From: an uncultured Bacteroidales bacterium
GTDB taxonomy: Bacteria; Bacteroidota; Bacteroidia; Bacteroidales; Paludibacteraceae
NCBI GenBank assembly: GCA_903901975.1
Contig: CAIUTB010000096.1
Span: 1-64,000, forward strand
Direction: 5' to 3'
DNA length: 64,000 nt
The notes under the pieces are model-generated. The model ran no database searches, was not told the DNA's origin, and worked only from the letters and a program-made list of their open reading frames with translations. Of the stretch, positions 51,374 through 61,540 are shown one piece after another. Position numbers and translations under genes: made by a program. Numbering within the stretch: the first letter of the stretch is position 1; each line of letters starts with the position of its first letter.

Positions 51374-54300
51374 ATGGCTAAAACAAAGAAATTTTTAACC
51401 TGTGATGGTAATCAGGCTGCAGCACATATAGCATATATGTTCAGCGAAGTAGCAGCAATTTATCCAATCACACCCTCGTCGACTATGGCAGAATATGTTG
51501 ACGAATGGGCAGCCGGTGGACGTAAGAACATCTGGGGTGAAAAGGTTCAGGTACAGGAAATGCAATCGGAAGCCGGTGCTGCTGCAGCAATGCACGGATC
51601 ACTTCAGGCCGGGGCATTGACAACAACCTTTACGGCTTCTCAGGGATTATTACTGATGGTTCCGAATATGTATAAAGTGGCCGGCGAATTACTTCCGGGC
51701 GTTTATCACGTATCGGCACGTGCATTAGCTTCACATGCTCTTTCTATATTTGGTGACCATCAGGACGTTATGGCTGTACGACAGACCGGCTGTGCTATGT
51801 TTGCCACTGGTTCTGTACAGGAAGTAATGGATATGGCGGCTATCGCTCACCTTGCTTCGATCAAAACCCGTGTACCATTTGTGCACTTCTTCGATGGTTT
51901 CCGTACTTCACACGAAATACAAAAAATTGAACAAATAGATCAGGAAGACTTGATTCCATTGTTGGATCAGGAAGCACTAAAAGGTTTTCGTGACCGCGCA
52001 TTGAGCCCAGAACACCCTGTTGTTCGTGGTACTGCTCAAAACGGTGATATTTATTTCCAGGCTCGCGAAGCTTGTAATCCATTCTACGATGCAATACCTG
52101 ATGTTGTTGAAGATTATCTGAATAAACTGGCAGTTATTACCGGTCGACAATATGGTTTGTTCGATTACTACGGTGCTGAAGATGCTGATCGTGTGGTAAT
52201 AGCGATGGGGTCTTCTACACAGGCATTGAAAGAAGGAATCGATTACCTGAACGCTAAAGGTCAGAAAGTTGGTTTAATCTGTGTTCACTTATATCGTCCA
52301 TTCTCTGCAAAACACTTCTTAGCTGCTCTTCCAAAGACTGCTAAACGTATTTGTGTGTTGGATCGTACAAAAGAACCCGGAGCAACCGGCGAACCTTTGT
52401 ACTTAGACGTAAAAGATGTATTGTATGGTTCTGAAAATCAACCAACCGTTGTTGGCGGACGTTACGGTTTGTCTTCTAAAGACTTCACTCCTGCTCAGGT
52501 TATTGCTATTTATGAAAACTTAGCGTTGCCTGAACCAAAAAATCACTTTACTGTAGGTATCGTTGACGATGTTACTTTCACTTCACTTCCATTGAAAGAA
52601 GAAATTTCGTTGGGTGGCGAAGGAACTATCGAAGCTAAATTCTATGGTTTGGGTGCTGATGGAACTGTAGGTGCAAATAAAAACTCCATCAAAATAATTG
52701 GTGACAATACGGATAAATACTGTCAGGCTTATTTTGCTTACGACTCGAAGAAATCAGGTGGTTTTACTTGTTCTCACCTTCGTTTTGGTAACACTCCTAT
52801 CCGTTCAACGTATTTGGTAACTACTCCTGACTTCGTGGCATGTCACGTTCAGGCTTATTTGAACTTGTACGACGTAACTAAAGGGTTGAAGAAAAACGGA
52901 ACATTCCTCTTGAACACCATTTGGAATAAAGACGAAGTATTGAAAAACCTTCCAGTTAAAGTTAAAAAATACCTTGCTGCCAACAATATCAGCCTGTACA
53001 TTATTGATGCTACGAATATTGCAGAACAAATTGGTTTGGGTAACCGTACCAATACGATTCTTCAATCGGCATTTTTCAAAATTACCAACGTAGTTCCTTA
53101 CGAACTGGCTGTTGAGAAATTGAAATATGCTATCAATAAATCCTATGGTAATAAAGGGGAAGCTATAGTAAATAAAAACTATGCAGCTGTTGACCGTGGT
53201 GGTGAATATACTAAAGTGGAAATTCCTGCAGAATGGGCAAACCTGATTGACGGAACTGAAGTTAGTACTGAAATCGTTCCTGCATTTATAAAAGATGTGG
53301 TTCGTGCAGTGAATGCTCAGGATGGTGACAGTCTGCCTGTATCTGCTTTCAAAGGTCGTGAAGACGGAACCTGGGATCAGGGAACTTCGAAATACGAAAA
53401 ACGTGGCGTGGCTGCATTTGTTCCTGTTTGGAATTCTTCAAACTGTATTCAGTGTAACCAGTGTGCGTATGTTTGTCCTCACGCTGCTATTCGTCCGTTT
53501 ATTTTAGATTTGGATGAACAAGCTAATGCTCCTCAATTTGACATGTTGAAAACAAACGGTAAACAATTTGCCGATACTGCTTTCCGCATTCAGGTTGACG
53601 TGTTGGATTGTATGGGATGTAACAATTGTGTAGACGTCTGTCCGGGCAATAAAGGCAACAAAGCACTTTCACTCGTTCCAATCGAAACACAATATCCAAA
53701 CCAGAAAAACTGGGAATACTGTATCGATAACGTGAAATCAAAACAACATTTGGTTGATATTAAATCGAACGTAAAAAACTCACAATTGGCTACTCCACTG
53801 TTCGAGTTCTCGGGCGCTTGTGCCGGTTGTGGTGAAACTCCTTATGTGAAACTGGTTACTCAGTTGTTTGGCGAACGTCAAATGGTTTCCAACGCAACAG
53901 GTTGTAGCTCTATCTACTCTGCTTCTGCTCCTTCTACTCCATATACAACTAATCCTGAAGGTCACGGACCGGCTTGGGCAAACTCTTTGTTCGAAGACAA
54001 TGCTGAGTTTGGCTTGGGTATGGTTTTCGCTAACGATAATATGCGTGAACGTTTGGTTCGTATTATGACTGAAGCACTTGCTGCTGATTGTTGTTCCGAA
54101 GAATTGAAAGGCTTGTTTGCTGAATGGATTGAAAAACGTAACGATGCTGATGAAACTATCATCCTCGAACGTAAAATTACTCCACTTGTAAAAGCAGGAA
54201 CTTGCTCGTATTGCAAAGAAATAGCAGAACTGACCCAATACCTGGTGAAAAAATCACAATGGATTATTGGTGGTGATGGTTGGGCGTATGATATTGGTTT

Positions 54301-54913
54301 TGGTGGATTGGATCACGTGATTGCTTCCGGCAAAAACGTAAATATCCTGGTACTGGATACTGAAATTTATTCCAACACCGGTGGTCAGGCTTCGAAATCT
54401 ACTCCGGTAGGTGCTGTGGCTAAATTCGCTGCTTCGGGTAAACGTGTTCGCAAAAAAGACCTGGGTATGATTGCTGCCACATATGGTTATGTTTACGTGG
54501 CTCAGGTAGCTATGGGAGCTAATCAGGCACAAACGCTGAAAGCTATCCGCGAAGCGGAAGCATTCGACGGACCATCAGTAATTATTGCTTATTCACCATG
54601 TATCAGTCACGGTTTATTGGCCGGTATGGGACAAGCTCAAACCGAACAAAAACGTGCTGTAGAATGTGGATACTGGCATTTGTACCGCTTCAACCCGGAT
54701 TTAGAAGCTGAAGGTAAAAACCCAATGATGCTGGATTCGAAAGAACCTGACTGGGATAAATTCCAGGATTTCTTACGCGGTGAAGTACGTTACACTTCGT
54801 TGTTGAAACAATTCCCTGCAGAAGCAAAAGAACTTTTTGTAGCTGCTGAATCGAATGCAAAATGGCGATATACAGGTTACAAACGTATGGCTGAACAACA
54901 ATTCGGCGAATAG
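51374..54913 (+). CDS. nifJ: Pyruvate:ferredoxin (flavodoxin) oxidoreductase
   Basis: A 1179-aa single-chain PFOR. It oxidatively decarboxylates pyruvate to acetyl-CoA and reduces ferredoxin/flavodoxin. Domains in order: TPP pyrimidine-binding (AAAHIAYMFSEVAAIYPITPSSTMAEYVDEW), the transketolase-C-like and gamma domains, then an EKR region. Two 4Fe-4S clusters follow (CIQCNQCAYVCPHAAIRP and CMGCNNCVDVCPGNKGN). The TPP domain has further cluster cysteines (CAGCGETPYVK, CSYCKEI) and GDGWAYDIGFGGLDHV, and the C-terminus is complete. It indicates anaerobic pyruvate metabolism and can accept pyruvate from the uronate genes downstream. Confidence 0.97.
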   Translation: MAKTKKFLTCDGNQAAAHIAYMFSEVAAIYPITPSSTMAEYVDEWAAGGRKNIWGEKVQVQEMQSEAGAAAAMHGSLQAGALTTTFTASQGLLLMVPNMYKVAGELLPGVYHVSARALASHALSIFGDHQDVMAVRQTGCAMFATGSVQEVMDMAAIAHLASIKTRVPFVHFFDGFRTSHEIQKIEQIDQEDLIPLLDQEALKGFRDRALSPEHPVVRGTAQNGDIYFQAREACNPFYDAIPDVVEDYLNKLAVITGRQYGLFDYYGAEDADRVVIAMGSSTQALKEGIDYLNAKGQKVGLICVHLYRPFSAKHFLAALPKTAKRICVLDRTKEPGATGEPLYLDVKDVLYGSENQPTVVGGRYGLSSKDFTPAQVIAIYENLALPEPKNHFTVGIVDDVTFTSLPLKEEISLGGEGTIEAKFYGLGADGTVGANKNSIKIIGDNTDKYCQAYFAYDSKKSGGFTCSHLRFGNTPIRSTYLVTTPDFVACHVQAYLNLYDVTKGLKKNGTFLLNTIWNKDEVLKNLPVKVKKYLAANNISLYIIDATNIAEQIGLGNRTNTILQSAFFKITNVVPYELAVEKLKYAINKSYGNKGEAIVNKNYAAVDRGGEYTKVEIPAEWANLIDGTEVSTEIVPAFIKDVVRAVNAQDGDSLPVSAFKGREDGTWDQGTSKYEKRGVAAFVPVWNSSNCIQCNQCAYVCPHAAIRPFILDLDEQANAPQFDMLKTNGKQFADTAFRIQVDVLDCMGCNNCVDVCPGNKGNKALSLVPIETQYPNQKNWEYCIDNVKSKQHLVDIKSNVKNSQLATPLFEFSGACAGCGETPYVKLVTQLFGERQMVSNATGCSSIYSASAPSTPYTTNPEGHGPAWANSLFEDNAEFGLGMVFANDNMRERLVRIMTEALAADCCSEELKGLFAEWIEKRNDADETIILERKITPLVKAGTCSYCKEIAELTQYLVKKSQWIIGGDGWAYDIGFGGLDHVIASGKNVNILVLDTEIYSNTGGQASKSTPVGAVAKFAASGKRVRKKDLGMIAATYGYVYVAQVAMGANQAQTLKAIREAEAFDGPSVIIAYSPCISHGLLAGMGQAQTEQKRAVECGYWHLYRFNPDLEAEGKNPMMLDSKEPDWDKFQDFLRGEVRYTSLLKQFPAEAKELFVAAESNAKWRYTGYKRMAEQQFGE

Positions 54914-54946
54914 TTTATAGTTTATAGTTTGTAGTTAATAGTTTAT

Positions 54947-54982
54947 AAGAAGACCGTTCCTTTGGGGGCGGTCTTCTTTTTA
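54947..54982 (+). terminator. Terminator of nifJ
   Basis: AAGAAGACCG (54947-54956) pairs with CGGTCTTCTT (54969-54978) over a 12-nt loop, followed by a T run. The stretch 54983-55439 is AT-rich with no recognisable gene or hairpin. Confidence 0.88.
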
Positions 54983-55439
54983 TACTGAAATCAAAGCTTT
55001 TTCAGTACTGACCCCTTCCCGTTGAATGACTTAAACGATAGTAGAATAAATATCTAAACAAAAAGCCCATTTCTTATCATAACACCATTGAATCAGACAC
55101 TTACAAAAAGAATATGCAATTATCATCTATTTATTAATCAAATAAGAAAATGAATATGTATTATTTACTACTACTCCGTGTAGCATATATTCTGATTTGC
55201 AAACAAAAACAAATGTTTTTAAGAAATAATTTGTTTAATTCAAAATTATGATTTATGTTTGTTCTCAAGTTAAGAATTTTATCTAAGTTCATTTAAACTA
55301 TATATCTGATAATGTTATATCTAAAATATATTTTAACATGTGCTCTCTTCCTTAAAACCTTTGTCAAAAAGTAAAAATACGTACAAGCTTATACTTACAA
55401 CTGAAAAAAATATCTGTTTCTTAAAAAAAACACAAGAAT

Positions 55440-58310
55440 ATGAAGTTTAAATTCTTTTACAAAAAAACATGGATATCTTTTGCAATTTTAATTACTGGAA
55501 TTGCATTAACTATTGCTGCAGCTGTTTACACAAAAAACAATCAGGAAACTGCATTAATGTCTGAATTCAGGTTGGTCTGTAATGATATTAATACTATAAT
55601 TAGCACACGCCTTCACGCGCATGCATTACTTTTACGAAGTGGAGCATCGTATGTTGAAGGATCTGATAAGCCAACAAGAAAAGATTGGCAGACCTATATT
55701 GAAAGTTTAAAAATAAGCAAGAATTTACCGGGAATTGAGGGGGTTGGTTTTGCAGTTATTATAAAAAAAGACTTCTTACAACAACATATTCATCAAATCA
55801 GAAAAGAAGGTTTTGTTGACTATTCTGTCCGTCCGGCAGGTGATAGAGCCATTTATACATCCATTATTTATCTCGAACCCTTTGCAGGCAGAAACTTACG
55901 TGCTTTTGGTTACGATATGTATTCCGAGCCGGTACGACGAAAAGCAATGGATCAGGCCTGCGATCAAAATATTGCAGCCCTTTCAGATAAAGTTGTTTTG
56001 GTGCAGGATAGCGATCAAAATAAGCAGGTAGGTGCGCTGATGTACGTTCCGGTATACCGGAAAGGAATGCCGATAAACACTGTAAAAGAGCGTCGTGCTG
56101 CCATTCGGGGTTGGGTATATAGTCCATATCGTATAGTTGATTTAATGAAAGGGATTTTAGGACGTTGGGATGTAAACAATAGCAGCAAAATTCATTTGCG
56201 GATTTCTGAGAATGACAGCGTTTCACAAAATTCTATATTATTCGATAGTCAACTAATTGATACAACAATTCAGGATGACGAAACAGCTCAAACACTTACT
56301 ATTCCTATCGTTTTTAATGAAAAAGAATGGACCTTGCAGTTTACAAAAACAATTGGCCAATTTCCATATCTTCAAAGCAAAGTACTTCTGGTATTAATTA
56401 GTGGTCTAATAATCAGTTTATTGTTGTTTTATTTATCCCTGTTGTTCATGAATACGCGTAACAGAGCACAACAAATAGCAGATGAATTAACTTCTCAACT
56501 AAAAGAAAGCGAAGCAAGATTTTCCTTGTTTATGGATCAGTTACCTGCCATAGCATTTATAAAAGATAATGAGGGTAAAGCTTTGTTTGTAAATCGTTTT
56601 ATGGACAATGCCCTGGGTGCTTCAAAATGGATGGGAAAAGACATGTTTGAAGTATTTCCCAATGAAATTGGAGCAAAATTCTTAGAAGATGATATGCATG
56701 TATTGAAATTGGGTTATAAAAAATTTGAAGAAAGCATGATGCTGCTAGATGGAAAATTGCATTATTTTGAAACACAAAAATTTACAATTCCACAACAAGG
56801 ACAAAAACCACTTCTTGGTGGAATTGCATTAGACATTACAGATCGTAAATTATCAGAACTGGCTCTGAAGGAAAGTGAAGTTAAATATCATACGCTTGCC
56901 GATAACACCCAGGATATCATTAACCGTTTCGACCGAAATTATAAGCATCTTTATGCTAGCCCCTCTGCTTATAGACTTACAGGAATAAATCATCTGGATT
57001 ATATAGGGAAATCGCATCGCGATCTTGGATTTTCGTCTGAAGAATGCGATTTTTGGGAAAAATCCATTCAAAGGGTTTTTGATACCGGAGAAACATGCAA
57101 CCAACTTATTGAATTTGAAGCAAAAACAGGAAAAGTTTATCTGGACTGGTTGTTAAGTCCTGAATTTGATGATGAAAATAACATTATTTCGGTTTTAGGA
57201 AATGTAAGAGATATTACTGAAATTAAAAATGCTGAAATGACTCTAAAAGTTGAACGAGAAAGGTTATCAGGCATCATAAAAGGAACGAATGTGGCTACCT
57301 GGGAATGGAATGTACAAACAGGAGAAACCATCTTTAATGAACGTTGGGCTGAAATTATGGGATATACACTGGAAGAAATTTCGCCGGTTTCAATTGATAC
57401 CTGGTTAAAATTTGCCCATCCCGACGATATGAAAACCAGTAATGAATTACTTGAAAAACACTTTTGTGGGGAATTGGATTATTATGTATGTGAGTCCCGG
57501 ATGAAGCACAAAAATGGAAACTGGGTTTGGGTTCTGGATACCGGTAAGGTGACTTCCTGGACGGATGACGGAAAACCACTTATGATGATGGGGTCGCATC
57601 TGGATATCACAGATCGCAAGCTCGCTGAAGAAGAATTAATAGTCTCCAGAGAGCAATTGAGAAACTTTGCAGCCCATCTTCAGAAAGTGCGTGAAGATGA
57701 AAGGCTTTCCATCACCCTTGAGATTCACGATAGTTTGGCGCAATTTTTAGTAGCTCAAAAAATGGAAATGGGAATGTATAAGAAAAAAATATCCAAAAGT
57801 TTGGTACCTATTCAATCGGCAGAAGTACTGGCTGAGATGGAACAATTTATCATTCTGACTGATAACGCGATTAAATCGGCACGAAAGATAATGAATGGGT
57901 TGAGACCTGAACAACTTGAACTGCTTGGGTTTATGGAAACAGCAGAAGTCCTTCTCCGGGACTTTGAGGAATCACACCACCTAAAATGTCAGTTTATACA
58001 TGAAATTTCAGAGTTTACAATTCATCCCGAACATGCCTTGGCATTATTCCGGACACTTCAGGAGTCACTTAATAATATTCTTAAACATGCAATGGCTACG
58101 TCGGTTATAGTTCAACTTTCAACGAATACTAACAAATTGATACTTGAAATCATTGATAATGGTATTGGATTTGATATAAATAACTGTGGACGAGCAGATT
58201 CGTTTGGTTTAATTGGGATGAAAGAACTGGCCAAAATCCATAATGGCATTTTTGAGATTAACAGTAAAGTAGGTGAAGGAACGCAAGTGAGAGTTCAACT
58301 ACCTATTTAA
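55440..58310 (+). CDS. Membrane CHASE-PAS sensor histidine kinase (HisKA_3 type)
   Basis: A 956-aa kinase. TM1 (about 11-32) and TM2 (about 317-339) bracket a periplasmic CHASE domain (PGIEGVGFAVIIKKDF; YLEPFAGRNLRAFGYDMYSEPVRRKAM). Three PAS modules follow (about 356-475, 480-600, 603-735). The phosphoacceptor is His763 in LEIHDSLAQF, and the ATPase domain has LNNILKHAMA, DNGIGFD, and GLIGMKELAKIHNG. It senses an extracellular small ligand by family precedent. No response regulator is adjacent, although the uronate cluster follows it. Its kinase core closely matches 4250-7315, so both may share one regulator. Confidence 0.9.
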   Translation: MKFKFFYKKTWISFAILITGIALTIAAAVYTKNNQETALMSEFRLVCNDINTIISTRLHAHALLLRSGASYVEGSDKPTRKDWQTYIESLKISKNLPGIEGVGFAVIIKKDFLQQHIHQIRKEGFVDYSVRPAGDRAIYTSIIYLEPFAGRNLRAFGYDMYSEPVRRKAMDQACDQNIAALSDKVVLVQDSDQNKQVGALMYVPVYRKGMPINTVKERRAAIRGWVYSPYRIVDLMKGILGRWDVNNSSKIHLRISENDSVSQNSILFDSQLIDTTIQDDETAQTLTIPIVFNEKEWTLQFTKTIGQFPYLQSKVLLVLISGLIISLLLFYLSLLFMNTRNRAQQIADELTSQLKESEARFSLFMDQLPAIAFIKDNEGKALFVNRFMDNALGASKWMGKDMFEVFPNEIGAKFLEDDMHVLKLGYKKFEESMMLLDGKLHYFETQKFTIPQQGQKPLLGGIALDITDRKLSELALKESEVKYHTLADNTQDIINRFDRNYKHLYASPSAYRLTGINHLDYIGKSHRDLGFSSEECDFWEKSIQRVFDTGETCNQLIEFEAKTGKVYLDWLLSPEFDDENNIISVLGNVRDITEIKNAEMTLKVERERLSGIIKGTNVATWEWNVQTGETIFNERWAEIMGYTLEEISPVSIDTWLKFAHPDDMKTSNELLEKHFCGELDYYVCESRMKHKNGNWVWVLDTGKVTSWTDDGKPLMMMGSHLDITDRKLAEEELIVSREQLRNFAAHLQKVREDERLSITLEIHDSLAQFLVAQKMEMGMYKKKISKSLVPIQSAEVLAEMEQFIILTDNAIKSARKIMNGLRPEQLELLGFMETAEVLLRDFEESHHLKCQFIHEISEFTIHPEHALALFRTLQESLNNILKHAMATSVIVQLSTNTNKLILEIIDNGIGFDINNCGRADSFGLIGMKELAKIHNGIFEINSKVGEGTQVRVQLPI

Positions 58311-58593
58311 CTGCCGGAGTTGTAAACTATATCGATTAGCCAGAATATTGTCAATGGAATTGAAACTTTATGTTTTGCTCCATCTGCATCTATAATATCC
58401 GGAATATTCAGTTAAACAAATGACACTGTACACTTACTCATCTCATTCAAAAAAACTCTGCAAATTTCGTCTTTCCTTTATTTAATAGTGTGTGTTTTTT
58501 GAGAAAAAATTTTTGAATATTAATTTTTAACATGATTCTATCTCTTGATTTCATATTTATTCATCCCTAAAAACAAAAAAAACAGGTCTATAT

Positions 58594-58623
58594 TTTGTAT
58601 TAATAAAAATTGTTGTATCTTCG
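58594..58623 (+). promoter_or_regulatory. Candidate promoter of the uronate cluster
   Basis: TTTG (58594-58597) and TATCTTCG (58616-58623; one mismatch to the -7 consensus) are 18 nt apart. They would give a ~250-nt 5' leader to uxaC. The spacer 58311-58878 shows no other gene. A 60-codon frame at 58545 has no supporting features. Confidence 0.4.
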
Positions 58624-58878
58624 TGGGCGAACACGGAAACAAAAAAAACCATTATATTTATGCATATATTAATGAAATTCAATGCATTAACCTTATTGTT
58701 AAGTTTTCGACTTGTTGGAATAGCTAAACAACCAATATTACAAATCCTCTCAAATTGAATACAATGTAAGTTCAGTTCTCTGTTTTTTGAAAATTCAATG
58801 ACAAAATTTGTTTAGTTTTCATGTTCAACAGTATAAATTCGCAAGGTTTCAAATCATAACACATTTAATAGCAACAAT

Positions 58879-60285
58879 ATGAAAAACTTTTTAGACAAGA
58901 ATTTTATTCTTCAAACCGAAACGGCTCAAAAATTATATCACGAACATGCTTCAAAACAACCAATTATTGACTATCACTGTCATTTAGTGCCTTCGATGGT
59001 GGCAAATGACCATCAGTTTAAAACACTTACAGAAGCATGGTTGGGTGGTGATCATTATAAATGGCGTGCTATGCGTACCAATGGAATCAAGGAAGAATAT
59101 ATTACAGGGAAAAATACGTCGGACTGGGAAAAATTCGAGAAATGGGCTGAAACAGTGCCCTATACTATGCGCAATCCACTTTATCACTGGACACATTTAG
59201 AATTAAAAACTGCTTTTGGCATCGATAAGTTGCTTTCGCCTGCTACAGCTCGTGAAATTTATGATGAATGTACTGCCAAACTTCAAACTCCGGAATATTC
59301 AGCTCGAAATTTAATGCGTAAATACAATGTTGAAGCCGTTTGTACAACCGACGATCCGATTGATACCCTGGAACATCATATTAAAACCCGTCGGGATGGT
59401 TTTGAAATTAAAATGCTTCCAACCTGGCGTCCTGATAAAGCAATGGCAGTAGAAGTTCCCGCAAACTTCCGTACCTATGTTGAACAATTATCAGATATTT
59501 CCGGAATCCATATCTCAAATTTTGATGATATGATTCAGGCACTTCGCAAACGTCAGGATTTCTTTGCTGAACAAGGTTGTAAGTTGTCCGATCATGGAAT
59601 TGAAGAATTCTATGCCGAAGACTATACAGAAAGCGAAATCAAGGAAATTTTTAATAAAGTTTTTGCTGGACGTGAACTGACTCACAGCGAAATATTGAAA
59701 TTCAAATCGGCTATGATGGTTATTTTTGCGGAAATGGATTGGGAAAAAGGCTGGACACAACAATTCCACTATGGAACCATTCGCAACAATAACTCACGCT
59801 TATTCAATCAATTAGGTCCTGATACTGGATTTGATTCCATTGGAACATTTAATACTGCTAAAGCTTTATCCAAATTTTTGAACCGACTTGATTCTCAAAA
59901 TAAATTGACAAAAACCATATTATATAACCTAAATCCAAGCGATAATGAGATGATTGCTACAATGATTGGGAACTTTCAGGATGGTTCAGTTGCAGGAAAA
60001 ATTCAGTTCGGTTCGGGTTGGTGGTTCTTAGACCAAAAAGACGGTATGGAAAAACAAATGAACTCACTTTCAGTTCTTGGCTTGCTAAGCCGATTCGTAG
60101 GTATGCTCACGGATTCACGTAGCTTTCTTTCCTACCCTCGTCACGAGTATTTTCGACGTACATTGTGTAACCTGATTGGAAATGATGTTGAAAACGGATT
60201 GCTCCCACATCAGGAAATGGAATTTATTGCTAAAATGGTTGACGATATTAGTTATAATAATGCAAAAACATTCTTCAATTTCTAA
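58879..60285 (+). CDS. uxaC: Glucuronate/galacturonate isomerase
   Basis: A 468-aa uronate isomerase of the amidohydrolase superfamily that converts D-glucuronate to fructuronate and D-galacturonate to tagaturonate. The metal-site motif YHCHLVPS is near the N-terminus. Other signatures: WLGGDHYKWRAMRTNG, NPLYHWTHLELKTAFGI, CTTDDPIDTLEHH, PTWRPDK, FHYGTIRNNN, LGPDTGFDSIGT, and FVGMLTDSRSFLSYPRHEYFRR. Full length. First gene of the uronate cluster. Confidence 0.97.
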   Translation: MKNFLDKNFILQTETAQKLYHEHASKQPIIDYHCHLVPSMVANDHQFKTLTEAWLGGDHYKWRAMRTNGIKEEYITGKNTSDWEKFEKWAETVPYTMRNPLYHWTHLELKTAFGIDKLLSPATAREIYDECTAKLQTPEYSARNLMRKYNVEAVCTTDDPIDTLEHHIKTRRDGFEIKMLPTWRPDKAMAVEVPANFRTYVEQLSDISGIHISNFDDMIQALRKRQDFFAEQGCKLSDHGIEEFYAEDYTESEIKEIFNKVFAGRELTHSEILKFKSAMMVIFAEMDWEKGWTQQFHYGTIRNNNSRLFNQLGPDTGFDSIGTFNTAKALSKFLNRLDSQNKLTKTILYNLNPSDNEMIATMIGNFQDGSVAGKIQFGSGWWFLDQKDGMEKQMNSLSVLGLLSRFVGMLTDSRSFLSYPRHEYFRRTLCNLIGNDVENGLLPHQEMEFIAKMVDDISYNNAKTFFNF

Positions 60286-60376
60286 AAAATAATCATTTTA
60301 TATTTAGAGTTGGACTAAATAACAGTAATTTAGCTACAATTTTGAACTAATATTTTATTCATTAAAAAAGAAGCAG

Positions 60377-60384
60377 TATCTTTG
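60377..60384 (+). promoter_or_regulatory. -7 element upstream of kdgK
   Basis: TATCTTTG 46 nt before ATG 60430 suggests a second promoter inside the cluster. It also argues against the TTG at 60382 as a start codon. Confidence 0.55.
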
Positions 60385-60429
60385 GTCAACCAATTAAAAA
60401 CCAATCAATATTACAAAAAAAAGAAAACA

Positions 60430-61455
60430 ATGAGTAAAAAAATTGTAACATTAGGAGAAATTATGCTCCGTCTATCAACTCCAGGCAACACGCGTTTTGT
60501 TCAATCGGATGTATTTAATGTCGTTTATGGAGGAGGAGAAGCAAATGTTGCTGTGAGCTGTGCAAACTACGGCCACGAAGCTTATTTTGTATCAAAATTA
60601 CCTAAACACGAAATTGGACAATCGGCCGTAAATGCTTTGCGCAAATATGGTGTAAAAACTGATTTTATTGCACGTGGTGGCGACCGGGTAGGTATTTATT
60701 ATCTCGAAACCGGAGCTTCCATGCGCCCAAGTAAGGTTATCTACGACCGTGCTCACTCATCAATTGCGGAAGCAACAGCCTCTGATTTCGATTTTGATGC
60801 CATCATGAAAGGAGCCGATTGGTTTCACTGGTCGGGAATTACACCTGCTATTTCGGATAGTGCTGCTGAATTGACCAAATTAGCTTGTGAAGCTGCTAAA
60901 CGAAACGGCGTTACTGTTTCGGTTGACCTGAATTTCCGCAAGAAACTCTGGACAAAGGAAAAAGCACAATTAATTATGCGTCCCTTAATGCAATATGTTG
61001 ACGTTTGTATCGGTAATGAAGAAGATGCTGAACTTTGCTTAGGTTTTAAACCTGATTCGGATGTTGAAGGCGGACATACTGACGCTGAAGGCTACAAAGG
61101 TATTTTTACTCAAATGGCAAAAGAATTTGATTTCAAGTATGTAATTTCAACCTTGCGTGAATCATTCTCTGCAACTCATAATGGTTGGAAAGCAATGATT
61201 TACGACGGAAAAGAATTTTATATGTCAAAACGCTACGATATTGATCCTATTATCGACCGTGTTGGAGGTGGCGACTCATTCTCAGGTGGTGTTATTCACG
61301 GCTTGTTGACTAAACCAAATCAGGGCGAAGCATTGGAATTTGCTGTTGCAGCTTCGGCATTAAAACACACCGTAAACGGAGACTTCAACCTTGTTTCAAT
61401 TGAAGAAGTTGAAGCGTTGTGTGGTGGTGATTCAAGCGGACGGGTACAACGATAG
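60430..61455 (+). CDS. kdgK: 2-dehydro-3-deoxygluconokinase (PfkB family)
   Basis: A 341-aa sugar kinase from ATG 60430 (MSKKIVTLGEIMLRLSTPG). It phosphorylates KDG to KDPG. PfkB signatures: GGGEANVAVSCANYG near the N-terminus and DRVGGGDSFSGGVIHGLL with catalytic Asp282. Also present is WSGITPAIS, typical of KDG kinases. It sits between uxaC and the KDPG aldolase, which fixes its role in the pathway. Confidence 0.95.
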   Translation: MSKKIVTLGEIMLRLSTPGNTRFVQSDVFNVVYGGGEANVAVSCANYGHEAYFVSKLPKHEIGQSAVNALRKYGVKTDFIARGGDRVGIYYLETGASMRPSKVIYDRAHSSIAEATASDFDFDAIMKGADWFHWSGITPAISDSAAELTKLACEAAKRNGVTVSVDLNFRKKLWTKEKAQLIMRPLMQYVDVCIGNEEDAELCLGFKPDSDVEGGHTDAEGYKGIFTQMAKEFDFKYVISTLRESFSATHNGWKAMIYDGKEFYMSKRYDIDPIIDRVGGGDSFSGGVIHGLLTKPNQGEALEFAVAASALKHTVNGDFNLVSIEEVEALCGGDSSGRVQR

Positions 61456-61458
61456 TAA

Positions 61459-61485
61459 CCCCAAACCCCTAAAGGGGCTTATTAA
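61459..61485 (+). repeat. C4/G4 palindromic repeat between kdgK and kdgA
   Basis: CCCCAAACCCCTAAAGGGGC, related to 39416-39442 and 42464-42486. It starts 3 nt after the kdgK stop. An inverted relative follows at 61506-61527. Confidence 0.75.
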
Positions 61486-61505
61486 GAATTAATACTAACA
61501 TCTCT

Positions 61506-61527
61506 AATCCCCCATTAGGGGTTGGGC
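61506..61527 (-). repeat. C5/G4 palindromic repeat, inverted copy
   Basis: AATCCCCCATTAGGGGTTGG, inverted relative of 61459-61485, ending 13 nt before kdgA. It could form a large hairpin with the first copy. Confidence 0.7.
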
Positions 61528-61540
61528 AAATTTTATAATT

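Noticed and set aside
53868-54238. Several long antisense frames across nifJ
   Set aside because: They lie within a fully conserved gene and reflect its codon bias. None has a domain or promoter.
58545-58727. 60-codon plus-strand frame before uxaC
   Set aside because: Composition is random (Cys/Asn/Lys/Ile rich), it crosses the candidate promoter, and it has no conserved look.
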